Assembly (NCBI GenBank): GCA_029945375.1
Contig: CM057062.1
Location: 248,001-312,000 of the forward strand
Direction: 5' to 3'
Origin: Agaricus subrufescens
Lineage: Eukaryota > Basidiomycota > Agaricomycetes > Agaricales > Agaricaceae
DNA length: 64,000 nucleotides
Shown: piece after piece, positions 11,700-23,700 of the stretch
How positions within the stretch are numbered: position 1 is the first letter of the stretch
How the letters are laid out: each line of letters starts with the position of its first letter
Notes under the pieces: model-generated
What the model was told of the DNA's origin: nothing
Databases searched by the model: none
The model's input: only the letters and a program-made list of their open reading frames with translations
Program-made: the position numbers and the translations under genes

Positions 11700-12349
11700 T
11701 GATGGTGGTGATAGACTGATGATCCGTTTGTGGGTGTGTGGGGATCAAACCTGTTTTTGGACATTAACCTACCATTTTTATTTAGCCTAATTGTGGTGGT
11801 TTTAGTTTTAGTTTTAGTTTTAGGTTTCTTTGGTTGTTTATAGGTTAATATTGATATAAGTCTTGGTTCTTCGCTGCCTGTGTCTTGCGTTTCGTGGAAG
11901 TTGTATAATATGATTTTGTTAGAGTTTGGAGTGCGGTATCCCTTGTAAACCAGGCTATGGCGAGGTGCAGTTACGGGAAAAACGATGCATGTATGGCGGC
12001 CTCCAGTGAGCTGTAGGGGTACACATGTCATGTAGCAGCGGCTCGCTACTTATTGGGTGTGGCGTAATCGTGTACAATCATGACGGCATATTAACTTTTT
12101 TTAAATTTACGGTGCGACGCGGGAACATACAGTAGAGAGCAGGTCTTTTGGACAATTTTGATAGGGGTAGGAGCCTCAGTAAGCTCATGAGAGGGGGGTC
12201 AGCTGAAGTAAAACCTGGCATGGCGTTGGGTGATTGTGGAGGATGTGGCTTTTGGTTTACACTCTAGAGTCTTTTATCTTTTTTGTAGGAGTTTTTTTTT
12301 GGGTCAATGAGATTATGGATCTGTTACCGCGGTCAAGTTCGATTATAGT
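11700..12349. other. 3' flank of SNF2 gene with a TTTTAG repeat
   Basis: No gene is visible. Four perfect TTTTAG units lie at 11800-11823. This is not the fungal telomere unit TTAGGG. Confidence 0.5.
11800..11823. repeat. Microsatellite (TTTTAG)x4
   Basis: Four perfect hexamer units about 100 bp after the SNF2 stop codon, probably in its 3' untranslated region or just beyond. Confidence 0.8.
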
Positions 12350-12835
12350 CTACGGCATACCGCATGCTACAAATAGAGACTTGGCTATCAGGAGCTCTAC
12401 CAAGCGAACTAAGAAAATACCCTTTGCCATCGGGCCCGAGGATGAAAAGAGGTCTGTGGCGTAGTGTGACAGTGCGTAAAGAACGTCATCAAGGTGAGAA
12501 ATAGTAGAATCCAGAAGTAGTTCTATATTCCTAGTCGGTTCTAGTGTCAGGAGCGGGAGGGAATGAAAAATCTTAGAAGGAAGTAGTTTAGCACTAAAAA
12601 GGGTTTTGTAAATAGTGAAGACAGATAACATGAAAGGGAGAGGGGTGAAGGTAACGTGTTGAACACGGCGTTGTCCGGGAATATACATCACTTCTTCGTA
12701 GAGCCGATCTTGGTGAACTGTCTCTGTGGGTTGTACGCGCAATAGTAGCCAGAAAGGAGGCGTGTGTATTACCCTCAAGGAACCCGGCAAAATCCTCTCA
12801 GTGCTCGCACTCCTCTCTACGGTGATCGAGAACAC
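12350..12835 (-). CDS. Doubtful ORF of 161 residues
   Basis: A long open frame starts MFSITVERSAS and is rich in Leu, Phe and Ser. It has one helical-looking amphipathic stretch (ELLLDSTISHLDDVLYALSH) and a hydrophobic end (IFLVRLVELLIA). I recognise no family, and no splice partner was found upstream. It may be a real exon of an unknown gene or chance. Confidence 0.25.
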   Translation of the reverse strand: MFSITVERSASTERILPGSLRVIHTPPFWLLLRVQPTETVHQDRLYEEVMYIPGQRRVQHVTFTPLPFMLSVFTIYKTLFSAKLLPSKIFHSLPLLTLEPTRNIELLLDSTISHLDDVLYALSHYATDLFSSSGPMAKGIFLVRLVELLIAKSLFVACGMP

Positions 12836-14972
12836 GGGAGCGATTCATATAACACCTGGTTTAGATCAATTGATTATGACTCAGTGAATGATGCTAGTTT
12901 TTCGCACGGAAAGAGGCAGAAAGATTGCTCGCCAATGGGGCATGAACCAAATCTAGCGCGGCACCCCCTTAGTAATTAGGTACTGTGTCTTGCTGTGACC
13001 GACTGTGGACCGACGCAAGACGGCCGAAAGGTTAATTTAATCACCCGGATCAAAGAGTCCAAAGACGGACGAGTGGTCTAAGCGAGATCGGCCGAAACTC
13101 GGCAGCCGTGTCTGAACAAAGTTGGTGGTGAAGAAAAGACCTCGCCTATGAAGGGCAGTTTCGTGGTCCGTATTAGTTTAGTTAGTCGTGACGCAATGGG
13201 CGGGGTCGTATCTTTAATTGGAAACAAACAATGTGTGATTAACGTTATCTACATTCCATTGAAAGGCTCCGAAGGGCATAGCAATTTTTTTCGCTCAAAG
13301 TTCGATTCTTTTTTCTTTCGTTCTTTTTTTCCTGGTTTGCTCATGCACTGGCTCTATGACAGGATAAGGGTAATTTCAGCGATTAATTCGAACAAGCGAT
13401 CTGAGTTTCAAGCCCAATTGCTCCCCTTTCCCCTTAGCGAAAAGCTCAGAATGTAATACAAGCATAACACGCTAGTTCCTTGCACCATTCCAGAACCAAT
13501 CTTTTGAGTTGTTCGGATCTTAGAGGTACTATATCGGCTATGAAGATCTAGGCTTCAGGAGTCCGCCATAGATGGGTGGAGTGTGGTATAGTTTAGTTTG
13601 TTCTCACACTCCGGTGACGTCGTCCGTGACGACTCGTCAATTGTTCTTGAATGGGTCGCAGCTCGGCCACAGCCCTCGTCTCCCCGACGAAGTGTTCTTC
13701 CGCTTCAGTTCCGCTTCATTATTTTCACATCAGGGTGCCACTGGGGTGCCATCTTCCCGAACAAGAATCCGAACGTTATTCAATCATGTATTTAATCAAT
13801 CCGCCGCTTTGCGCGACCTTTATGCAATGCGGCCCAACCTCGCGCCAAGGACGATCCATGGCTGAAATTTCCTGCAGTTCCAAGGATTAATTGGAGATTG
13901 GTGTGGAGCTCACTAACGTTAGCGTGAAAGCGTGCCCCTATGCCGATGCTTTGTGCGCTGCCGTTGGGCACCTAGTTATAATATGTAAGTAGATGGCAGT
14001 CTACGAAGCGGGCGCTGTATCACTTGTTCATCCGATCTTTTCGGGAATTTTCGTTTTATTCTAAGAGAAACTTTGCCCAGTTGCTGCTGGTGAGTGCACT
14101 TGTCTCGCTTATTTTTATCCATATTTCATACTTGTATGAGCACCTGCTCTCGTGCAATGTAGGTGCTTAACACCGACACTTTGACAGATTGAACGCATTC
14201 TGTGTGAAGCGGATATCGCCCACCAGAAACAATGATGTTATCCATCAAATGAAAGGTGCCATCATTTTCCACACCACGAGGGGGTAGAAATGCCATACAA
14301 TTGTACGTACACAATTGGAAAACGGAGGGGTACTATGTGCGTAAGTGGGTTGACACCTGCCTGTGACTGTTCAAATCATGCTTAGACGGATTACGAATGC
14401 CGGTCAGCATATCCCCGTCTCGAACGTCAAACACAATACTCAACCCTTATCCAGGATCTCGGAGCGAATCCTGATGTCAGCACCAATGTTCTGTCGTTAC
14501 TGTATGCACTTACTACACTTTTTTTTTCCTTCTGTTGTCATGCGACGATGGAATTTCCTTATCTGGGCCTCTGTTGGGCCTTTGCCTCTATACGGCTCTA
14601 ATTAATTAATTGATGGCAAATTTACCGCAGTATGTTTTAACTTGATACAACCGGAGATAGCCGAATCTCAAACATATACTGCCATCGCTTGTCCCGCAGG
14701 TATCTGGCGGAAACCGCCGTGGCTCTATTTCGAGTGATAAGCCTTTGCCTTGTGTTCGCTGTTCGCCGTTCGTACCTGTTTTGGTGCCTGATCAGTGATC
14801 ACCCAAATGCATAAACACTTGACTGGCTGAGATTGGTCGAGCGTTTTCTGGCCAAATAGTTAACATCGACAGGACAGCGCCCGAACCCCGAGTCCACTGC
14901 TAGATACCCCTAGTTCTGTCTCTTTCTTACAGAAACCACATCAAGACATGTACAGGGCTTCCCGCCGGCACA
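12836..14972. other. Gene-poor region, no feature seen
   Basis: Over 2 kb with only short overlapping ORFs. At about 13062-13115 a stretch resembles the first part of a tRNA-Ser/Leu (GACGAGTGGTCTAAGCG) but no B-box follows. I see no transposase, reverse transcriptase or long terminal repeat. Confidence 0.5.
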
Positions 14973-15188
14973 ATGGCTTTTGCCCCTCTCTAACACGAAA
15001 AACACGAGATCGAACCATAATACACCACACCTGGATAGGCTTATGAATCAATCAGTTCGAGGTATCTTAACATCTGAACCATGGCTTTTGCCCCTCTCTA
15101 ACACGAAAAACACGAGATCGAACCATAATACACCACACCTGGATAGGCTTATGAATCAATCAGTTCGAGGTATCTTAACATCTGAACC
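14973..15188. repeat. Perfect 108-bp tandem duplication (two units)
   Basis: Unit 1 is 14973-15080 and unit 2 is 15081-15188, identical base for base as read. A further four bases (ATGG) of the unit follow. The period is 36 codons, so an open frame passes through both units. Identity without a single change implies a very recent duplication, or an assembly artefact. Confidence 0.95.
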
Positions 15189-15324
15189 ATGGAAGCTTCT
15201 CCGAATCGGATCCCGAGGCATGAGTAGTGAACATTTGGATTCCGAATACCGTTGTGGCGCTTGGGCACAAGATGACTCCGACTCTAGCCTAATTCTGAGT
15301 GAAAAGGATGAGAGGTCACCCTAG
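14980..15324 (+). CDS. Possible coding exon spanning the 108-bp repeat
   Basis: An open frame of about 114 residues crosses both repeat units, each reading LPLSNTKNTRSNHNTPHLDR and a further 16 residues, then ends in an acidic serine-rich tail (DDSDSSLILSEKDERSP). No ATG opens it. A plausible acceptor (TTCTTACAG at about 14925-14933) would extend it upstream in frame. No family is recognised. The frame-preserving repeat could equally be coincidence. Confidence 0.25.
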   Translation: MPLSNTKNTRSNHNTPHLDRLMNQSVRGILTSEPWLLPLSNTKNTRSNHNTPHLDRLMNQSVRGILTSEPWKLLRIGSRGMSSEHLDSEYRCGAWAQDDSDSSLILSEKDERSP

Positions 15325-16254
15325 TGTAGGGATACAATAACGCCTGGATGATGCACGGCAATTTCTTCAACAACGATACAGTTGTTATCCGCCGTTTGAT
15401 GGTCCTTCAACCGTTCACAGATTCAACATTCGCATTTTCGAGGTGAGGTCCAAGTTGTGCTATAATAGTTCTGTTCTCTGACAGCATTGACTAACAACCC
15501 CTTCACCTACGTAAACCTGATCTGTGACCAATCTTCCGTTCAAACTTATCTCACCTTCAAAATATAAACTCGGAATATCACATGGCGACCAAGATCTGAA
15601 TACATGATATATATAGTCAATGTGACTGTCCGAAGGACGGAGGAAATCCGAAGGATTGGTGAAAGACAGTAACCATAGTAACTTTGTAGAGAAACACTTT
15701 CTCAATAGTTAGAGCGGACCGGAAAGTTTGGAACTCCGTGCTGAGTAGGAGCATTTGGTGAAGGGCTAGTAGCTTGAGTTTTTTTTCGTACGTGATTTTG
15801 GCAGCTTATATCACCAGCCTAACTGCCGCCCTAAAAAAAGAGCCGTGATTGTTTTATAACTTGTAACAGGCGTGACTAATGATACTTGATTGGGATATAT
15901 AAGATCTGTGCAAAACGCAACTCCTCAGGTTTGCCGGAAACCTGATGAGAGAAAGAAGTCCCAATAAGTACGACACTGTGAATGAGCAAAAATTAATGAG
16001 GATTCAAGAACCAAATTATCATAACTCTAAGACAACTACCACTAGTGCAAGTAGAAATATAGCATATGCAGTAGAACTATATTATATTAAAAACAAATAC
16101 ACCATAAACTTGGGCATAAGTAGGAGCCACAACATAACAATTTATTACAATAACTAATAAACGGGGAAATTGGCGATAGATCATGAACATGAACACGAGC
16201 TTGAAGCGTGAGGCCATGAGGTTGGACACAGCGTTTTTGAAATAGGCGGAAGCC
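15325..16254. other. Intergenic, no feature seen
   Basis: AT-rich, particularly 16000-16160. Short ORFs on both strands have no supporting motif. Confidence 0.5.
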
Positions 16255-18486
16255 TCAAATCATCTCCCCACTCTTCAAGTACTGCCGGAGGATTGTCTCT
16301 CTAACTGAACGGCGCGTCAAAATCCACCTAACTACAATTACAGAACAGAGAGACTTACCACCGACAAGGAGGACTGTCATTGATTTGATATCCTGGACCT
16401 CCCTCAGGACTGATCTTCTCCACAGCAAGTATAATGATCACTCACAATTGCTGAAGTCTCGTAACACATAAATGGCCTCTGTACGGGGGACAGGCGCTTC
16501 TAAAACACCAGTTGGTCAACGTTCTGAGAGGTTCGATTCAGCTACTTACGTGGTATGATTTAAACTTGTCCTTGAAATCTTCACGGCAAGAGTGATCAGA
16601 TATGGAAAGGAAGACAGAAATAACTATCGCTCACACTTCGTAACATTAACAATATCATTCGGCGCATCACCATAACTAGGAACGAAACGGGCGACTTGAA
16701 TACCAGCAGCCAGCGTGCTTGCGAGTACGTCTTTCTAAAAACAGGGTAAGATCGGGAAAGAAGTACTGTTAGTCAAACCCAGTTGTATGACCACGACAGC
16801 AATAAACAGTCGTCACAATGACAAGTCTTCCTCACCTTGTTGAAAAAAAGTATGAGGTTCGCCCCGGAGAGTAATCTGTTGGCACAAATCTCTCGCCATA
16901 GATTCAAACTGTCCTCCTATATCGTATCGTACAGTCAGAACACGAGTAAAAGTATTACGGAGAACCAACAAACCAGACGATTGACCCGCGGATCTTCCTC
17001 GAGCGTCTGGTTGAATGCCAACGGGGCTAGGAACAGAATAGCTTGGACTGGCACGGGGTCAAGGCGAATTAACTTTGAAGGGGTGCATTCACGTACCGTC
17101 ATCAAAATAAGGTACCCAAGATGCTCGCTGGCAACGCGGCTTTAAATCCTAGATGCAGTATAGATTTAAAAACTTACCTGACTCTTGCAGCCGCCCACGT
17201 CTGCAATAAAAACATCGGATGCAACTGAATCTTGACCTTTTTCAATAACAAAATGATGTTCCTCGGCACCTATCGTTCGTAGCCGGGCACGTATTATATC
17301 AGCTGACAGTAGTTGAATGATTGAGCATAAGGTCTGCGATACAAGCAAGAGGGTCTTACCGTCAGTTGGCAGATAATTGGATCTGGCTATTCGGTCAATG
17401 TCGTTCATGAAGCTAGGCCGATCATATTAGCACGACAGATTCCCAAGAGAATGTATCGAGAATCACTTACAATCCTGCCATATTTTCCACTTTGACGTTT
17501 CGCCTGCATAACACCTCGTGTATCTCTGCCTCTTTCCAAAGCCATAAAATCTCTTCGCGTTGGGCTATCAAAGCTTGGCTTGGATCGCTTTCGCTATTCA
17601 ATGATGAATGAGACTGTCTCCTGAGCCCTGACAGTCCTTCAAGTTCTGGAGGTTGAATTCCGGCGGTTTCATTGCGGGAAACACTCCCTGAGGGAGAACG
17701 ATTATACCGGTGACCTTGTAGGAAAGCCTTCCATCCACTGCCGGCGCGTACACAAGTGGAGGGAACAAGGGTATCAGTTTCTGGAGCCAGCATTCGCCAG
17801 GAATTCGTTTCAATTATGAAGAGCGGTGAGAGACTGAGTCGGATACGACGAAAGTTACGGACCACTGGGCTTGCAGCGGGGGTAGAAAGTCCTGGGGTGT
17901 CCCATTCTAAGGATAAGGCGTCGATGATGGCTCGAATGTTGCTTCAAATCGTATTAAAAGTGGTAACAACTGAGGTAGTTGAGAGTGGTACCTGATCAGG
18001 TTCAGCTGAACGATCAACTTCCATGACGGCCGTTCGGACTCGAAACGGGCGGGCGCAAATGCAAGTTGAAAGTCTGAAAGGAGACTCGATGGTAAATTCC
18101 TATACGATGCTGAAGTCGGACGACGAACGAACTTTTAAGAACAGAGCTCTGATCACGATTTTCAGTTACGGCACAGCACATTTTTACAGAGAATTTACCT
18201 TTCCGCTCTCAGACTGACCTAGTAGTAGCGTCTCTGAACACAGTGCGCTGATATAAATGAGCTGCCACGTACCTAATAACAGAATCCTAACTGCTTTACT
18301 CCTTCGATCGAGTACCTTCTTGGTCTCCTGTAAATTCTCATCAATCTCCTTACTCCTCTTCACAGCCTCCTGAAGAAGCTGAACTCGTGCGGTGGTCTCT
18401 TCTTCGGACTCGCCCGGCATGGGGGCGGAGGACCATCGGGCATAGAAAGGGTTTGAGGGACTGGAAGAGGAAGAGGAGGAGGACAT
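16255..18486 (-). CDS. Divergent G-protein alpha subunit, long-insert basidiomycete type
   Basis: This is a G-alpha-like GTPase of the diverged group common in mushroom-forming fungi. The start is the ATG at 18486 (M followed by a serine run). About a dozen exons assemble to roughly 475 residues. Recognisable elements are the P-loop GQSESGKS, a small exon giving SSVLKNFQLAF, and RARLRTIG with the switch I arginine kept. Others are DVGGCKSQR, where Cys replaces the switch II glutamine, ILFLAPLAFNQTLEEDPRVN, LILFFNKKD for guanine recognition, and the C-terminus ending LKSGEMI. An insertion of about 100 residues lies between the first helices and the helical-domain end (about 17510-17950), rich in Ser, Arg and Pro. 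No N-terminal Met-Gly is present, so the usual myristoylation site is absent. Several introns were placed by homology, and the C-terminal two are less certain. Confidence 0.82.
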
Positions 18487-19170
18487 GATGAAAGACGTTG
18501 ATAGGGAGAGACGTTTATGCCGGCGCTGAGAGTACTGGGAACGAGTTGTCATTAAATAGCTTGGCTGATGACAACGAATATTTCCAGCGGCAGGACTCCC
18601 GAAAGTGGCGGTCAGCCAGAGTGGAAGGGGAGAACCTGCGACCAAGACGCCCGAGGCCGTAAATGCGCTGTTGTATAAAAGCCCTCAATTGTGACCAATT
18701 CTCTTTCCCCATGGAGCTGCCAGATAGCCCTGTCCCTGGGAGTCACTAGGGAAAATATGATCAGATTTATCACAGCCAGATTTTCTATCCAGGCCCTCCG
18801 ATCCGATTCCGGGATTCGGTTCCTTATAAGTCACTAGCAGTTTAACCTCATTCATGCAAAGTAATAGTAATTATGTACGTGGTCAGCGGGCCGTGTAGCT
18901 CTCAAGCCCGAGTTTGAGAGGCAACGCCAATCCCGTGCTGCCCTCGTGGCGAAGTCACTAAATCCAAGTCATTGGAACCCCTCACTAATTCCGCCATAAG
19001 ATGATAGGTATCTTTTTACGGCCGTTGTTAAGTTACACGGGTAGACGAGAACGTAAAATTCTCCAGAAGCCAACGCCAGAACAACACACACACAAAGATA
19101 CCATCATGGACTAAAGATTGATCGAGGAATCATCATTCCAATCTGGATAGATGTGAATCAGCGTCTCAAA
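18487..19170. other. Intergenic, no feature seen
   Basis: The region lies upstream of the G-alpha gene and at the 3' end of the amidase gene. A short CA run lies near 19084-19095. No coding or repeat structure was found. Confidence 0.5.
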
Positions 19171-20440
19171 TCATGCTGACAAGGTAACACAACCCACTGT
19201 GTAATTCGGCATATCAACCTTCGGCGGATCATAAAATCATTTTCCACATCATGATATGGTATAGGGGCACATTAGGCGACAACTCACCACTTCAAGCATC
19301 CTCAGGTCTGCGGCAACACTGCACAGCATATAGGCTTCCACTTTACTTAATCCATGTTCGGCTCTCAGGAACTCGATCATGTTACGGGCAGCCGAACGCG
19401 TTGCTTCACGAAGATCCGAGTCAATACCTGTGACGCAATAGAACTCTTCAGGATTTGTCGGCATGGTACTCGCTTTCTGAAAACGAAAGTGTGGAGTTTT
19501 TGTATAAGGCCGATCCTTCCGCACTGTTAATTTCACAGTGACTTTAATTGGCGTCTCTATTGCCGTCCCTGGGATTTTAACGTTATTAAATGGGGATGAA
19601 CAATTGTGGATTGTGAGAGCTCACCACAAATCTCTATGAATTACCACATATCGTCACCAGTAAAGCGAATTAGGGGAACCTGAAACATTTGAGGCCGTCG
19701 GAAACCACGCACCTCCATCCCCTTGTGCAGCATGTCCATCCTACATGTAAAAGTCAGGAGACATTCCCAGGAAGACCGAAGGGAACAACCAACTCCTATT
19801 GAAAACAGAGCCCCTTCGACTTCCACTGGCAAAAATAGTTGCGAGCCCTTGAATAGGTATCTCGTATCTAAATTGCCGCCGGTATTGTATGGAGGTATAG
19901 TCGACCATTGTCCTTCCACTCCCCTGGCAACACCCATTTCGCCCATGAATGGTTTCACTGGTACTTTAATCCCCTTTGGCTCATCAAACCAGGTATAGGC
20001 TTCATCGGTCTCGCTCGATGCACGTTTGAGGTCCCAAATTTTGAGACTCGGTTCAGGAAATTCATCTGCCAAAAGACCAAAACCCGGAATGATAGCGGTC
20101 CATCCCCAATCAGCTATTTCGAGACTGATGACATCAACCTGGAGGGTATCCCCAGGGGAAGCACCCTCAACATAGACAGGGCCACAAACTTGATCAAGTT
20201 GAGAGAAATTAAACGACCCAATCGTTTCGGAAGTTGATGTCGGCAAGACTTGCCCATTGGAAGCATCCAGGCAATCGAAAGTTACGGTTTGGCCAGATTG
20301 GATACGAAGCACAGGGGGTAAGCTGATGAATAGAAAAATCAATTTAAAAAGTGAGCCTAATAGGTAATGAGTTCGTAATATTAGCACCTTTTATCCCAAG
20401 CAAGATGCCATTGGTCGCGTCTGACAGAGTGGATCGACAT
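19171..20440 (-). CDS. Formamidase/acetamidase (FmdA/AmdA family)
   Basis: This family hydrolyses formamide or short amides to ammonia and the acid. The first exon starts at the ATG at 20440 (MSIHSVRRDQWHLAWDK) and joins to SLPPVLRIQSGQTVTFDCLD. Family motifs follow: FSQLDQVCGPVYVEGA, ADWGWTAIIPGFGLL, PPYNTGGNLDTRYL, DGHAAQGDGE, ICGTAIE, and a C-terminus EVVDMPNYTVGC. The catalytic and metal-binding region is intact. The join between GDGE and CGTAIE requires a 9-nt exon at 19625-19633, flanked by introns 19634-19712 and 19569-19624. The protein is a little over 400 residues and has no signal peptide, so it is presumably cytosolic. The last exon (from the acceptor near 19220) ends with a short tail, SA, so the C-terminus is slightly shorter than usual. 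Confidence 0.88.
19625..19633 (-). other. Predicted 9-nt microexon of the amidase gene
   Basis: The bases AGATTTGTG sit between an acceptor TAG and a donor GTGAGC. With the flanking exons they complete Glu, Ile, Cys and Gly codons and restore the family motif E-I/V-C-G-T-A-I-E. Without them the conserved Cys-Gly is lost. Confidence 0.7.
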
Positions 20441-20753
20441 GAAGTTGAAAAACCGAGAACGGAATTGCACCTGTAGTGGTCATACTTCAGCGGAAAACAC
20501 CGGTTACTATGAACACCGCTATTATCACATGTATCTTCCCTTTTCGTGTTTTTCTGCATCACTTAATTATCTGATTAAGGTACGTGCAACCTGAGAAGGC
20601 GCGAACAACGTTCTCAGGCAGCGAAATGGTTGCCGGTACATTTCATATATCTTTTCATGGATGAAATTTGAAGGGCTTCGAAGCAGAAAAAATCATAAAT
20701 ACGAGGAGATAAGAAAAAATAGGAGGGGCATATTCGAATAAGATGATCAGTGA
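20441..20753. other. Short intergenic region between amidase and PMS1
   Basis: About 310 bp between the amidase start and the PMS1 stop. Both genes are on the minus strand, so it holds the amidase promoter and the PMS1 3' end. No further feature seen. Confidence 0.5.
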
Positions 20754-23700
20754 TCACAGGGACACATTCAGCCTTACCCAATTCACTTCCTTCTTCCGTC
20801 GTTTCATCTCCCATAGGTCAGCTAAATGTCGCATGGTTGGCCTCCCATGCGGGCAATTCCACGGTTGGTCAATCGTCCCCATATGCCTAACGATCTGAGA
20901 ATGCGTGTCAAGACAATCCTATTCCCAAAATATTCACCCAAATTGACTTACATTTATCATTTGGTGTCGGTTCAAGGATGTACCGATCATAACACTTTTT
21001 CGACAAGCTCTCATGGCGAACATGGCACGCGCTTTAGAACACCTGACCATCGATCCCATGGGTCGATCTTGCATCAGGTTAATAAGTTCTTCCAAGTCTA
21101 ATGCCGACACTATTTAGCACCCGGACCTTAAATCCAAATCGCAATTACCTTTCGTGTCAAATATAGTGCCCTTGCTCACAGGTTGTGCCGTTAATATTAG
21201 ACGATTCCCGGGCAATGCCGTTTCATTTACTTCAACTTCAAAGCCATTCTTCCTGAGAATATCAATATTCTCCGTGGCAACCAACTCTTCTGATGCTGTG
21301 AGCTCAAGCGGCCGAGATCTTGAAATGAGTCAGCATCTTTCTGAACTTAGAATATGATACTCACGTACCGGAATAGAGTCTGGGATTGAATGTTCGTCGT
21401 CTGTTGAAGGGTTTCAAAATTATACTTCTCATCCGCAGCATGTTGGTCTACGATAAAAAGGTCATCCATCACATCACTGGAAGCATCAACAAACTTCCTC
21501 CTCCTGGTGATGATGAAGCCATGATTGAATTGACCAACAACTTCCATTTGTGAGAAGTCTGATTTATCGATGATTCGTGAGAGAACCTCGGCCGCTTTGT
21601 CCTCATTATTTGTATTAGATAGCCCAGCATCTTCTAAACCCTCCAAATCATCTCGAGTCATTGATGATTGGCGTACCGAGTCTGATTTGATGAGTTTGCT
21701 CCAATGCGATTTCACTTGATCAACATCAAACTTGAGGACAATGTCGTTGTCATTGTCTTCGGCGCGTCGAATGAATTCCGTTCGGGGTGCCGCTGCCGTT
21801 TCAAGAATATCAGAGAGCGAAGAATTTTGCTTCACAGGATTGGAAATCGACAAAGTACTTTGATCATCAACTTGAATGACATTGTCATCGCCGTCATGGA
21901 CTACGGCGGGAAAGTTTGATGTGCTTTCATCAAGGGTGACACTTTGAGGACTTGATGTGATGGCTGATTGGGCTACAGCCATCGTGCGATCTGTCTCCCC
22001 TCCGACGTCAACATTTTCCCCCTCCTCCCCGCTTTTTTCACTTTCTGCGTCATCTTCAGCCTCTGAACTGTCCGAGTCGCCATTCTCCTTGCTTTTCATA
22101 GATTGACTAGCGAAACCAGCCAAAAAGTTGTGCATACTCAGTTTTCCCTGTCGGATATTCCGAGAAACGGTCGTAGAACGCGCCGAAGTTGTTACGCTCC
22201 GTGTTTCACTTTCATTTGCTAACATGTCGTGCAGTGGCGATACAGATTTGACAGATAGGTAGGGTATAAGTGTTTCTGCGTTGGCCTTCCGCTTCTTACG
22301 GGATGATTCTTCGTCCTCGCCCGTGGCTGGGCGCTGCGGGACGCCATTTACCCTATCCCGCCCATCTTGAGACTGCTCACTGTCGTCTGTTTGTTTAGTG
22401 ATAACTGGTGGTGACGAAGGCAGGCGCCGATGCCATAGTGCCCGTGTTGTGTCAATGACAACCTCCCGATCATTTTCCACGACCGAATGTCCCCGAGGTA
22501 CTGATCTTTCCGACACCTGAAGCTCAGGAACTATGATTTCTTGAATTTCTTGGGCATTTATTTGCGAAACTTCCTCTTCGGCTTTTGGAATGACTATATC
22601 GTCCTCTGGATCCGGGATGAATAGCGGGGTCTTTGGAGGGATGGGATGATCATCACTGTTATCGTCAGTGGCGGAGGACGCTGCAACGATGGTAGGTGAC
22701 GAAGTATGGTCTTCAGTAGGGTCATCATCAGGTGGATCCGAACGACGAGAAAAGCGAGCCATGTTGTTTGTAACCGTCACATTGGCCGGCTGAGCAACAT
22801 TATCGAGAGATGTCTGTACAGTTTTGGCTTGTGAAGGTGCAACTTCAAAGGTGGATCTCTCGGGATTGAAATTATGTTCAAGGGCTGCCTGCGAATGACT
22901 CGTAAGGTAATCCGCAAACTAAGTAGCAGTAGACAGACCTTAGCAGCAGTGATCAAGTTGCTTTCGCTATGCAAAAAGATGGTACGTTTATCTGGTGATA
23001 CGTTCACATCACAAGCACCTGGGTTGGTAATTGAACGACCTGAACAGAAAGACGTCGACAATAGCGTACCAGTTGGAACGATAAAATCTGCAATGATAAG
23101 AGGCGACTGATTAGCATTGAATGAGCGATACACCTCATTGAACGCCTTTTGAACCTATCTTCCATTAGTCCAGACCTCTTGTAGCACAAACCGGCCGCTT
23201 ACCTTGTTTAACGTGCACGGCCGACCATTAACATAGAAGAACTGTCTGTCCGTGCCCGTGCGACCACAAGAAACGCTGAACTTAGATATCAAGCCTTGAA
23301 CACGCACTTTTAGCGGTTCGTCGTCGGTCAAGGATAAAGCTTGAGAGCTAAACACATCTCAATATCCAGCGACGCTTGAAAATGGATATCACTCACGCAA
23401 GCCGTTTATTTCCCCTGTCCTGCTCGACTGTCAACGGCAGGTCTAAATCCACTATATTGTCAAGAGCTTTGGGGCCCCATAGGGCGGAAACCGATGCTCT
23501 CATTGATGGGGTGCCCTGAGTTGTAAGCAACTGTGTTTTGGCACCTTTGTCTGGTTGATTTGATACGTTCAAGCGGATCCCAGGCTCAACGGTGCAAGGC
23601 AACAATGCATAAGCATTCAATAGTCCCATGGCTTTGGCGAATTCTCTCTTGATATTTCTTTCAAGTTCTTTTCGGCGCACAGGTAGCGGTAGGAATAGGC

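Noticed and set aside
11800..11823. Possible internal telomere repeat
   Set aside because: The unit is TTTTAG, not TTAGGG, and only four copies are present.
13062..13140. Possible tRNA-Ser/Leu start (GACGAGTGGTCTAAGCG)
   Set aside because: The A-box-like stretch is convincing, but there is no GGTTCRANTCC B-box in range and no acceptor-stem pairing.
15460..15705. Minus-strand ORF resembling a fragment of a secreted protease
   Set aside because: The similarity (EISLNGRLVTDQVYVGEG) is too short, and there are no flanking exons or catalytic motif.
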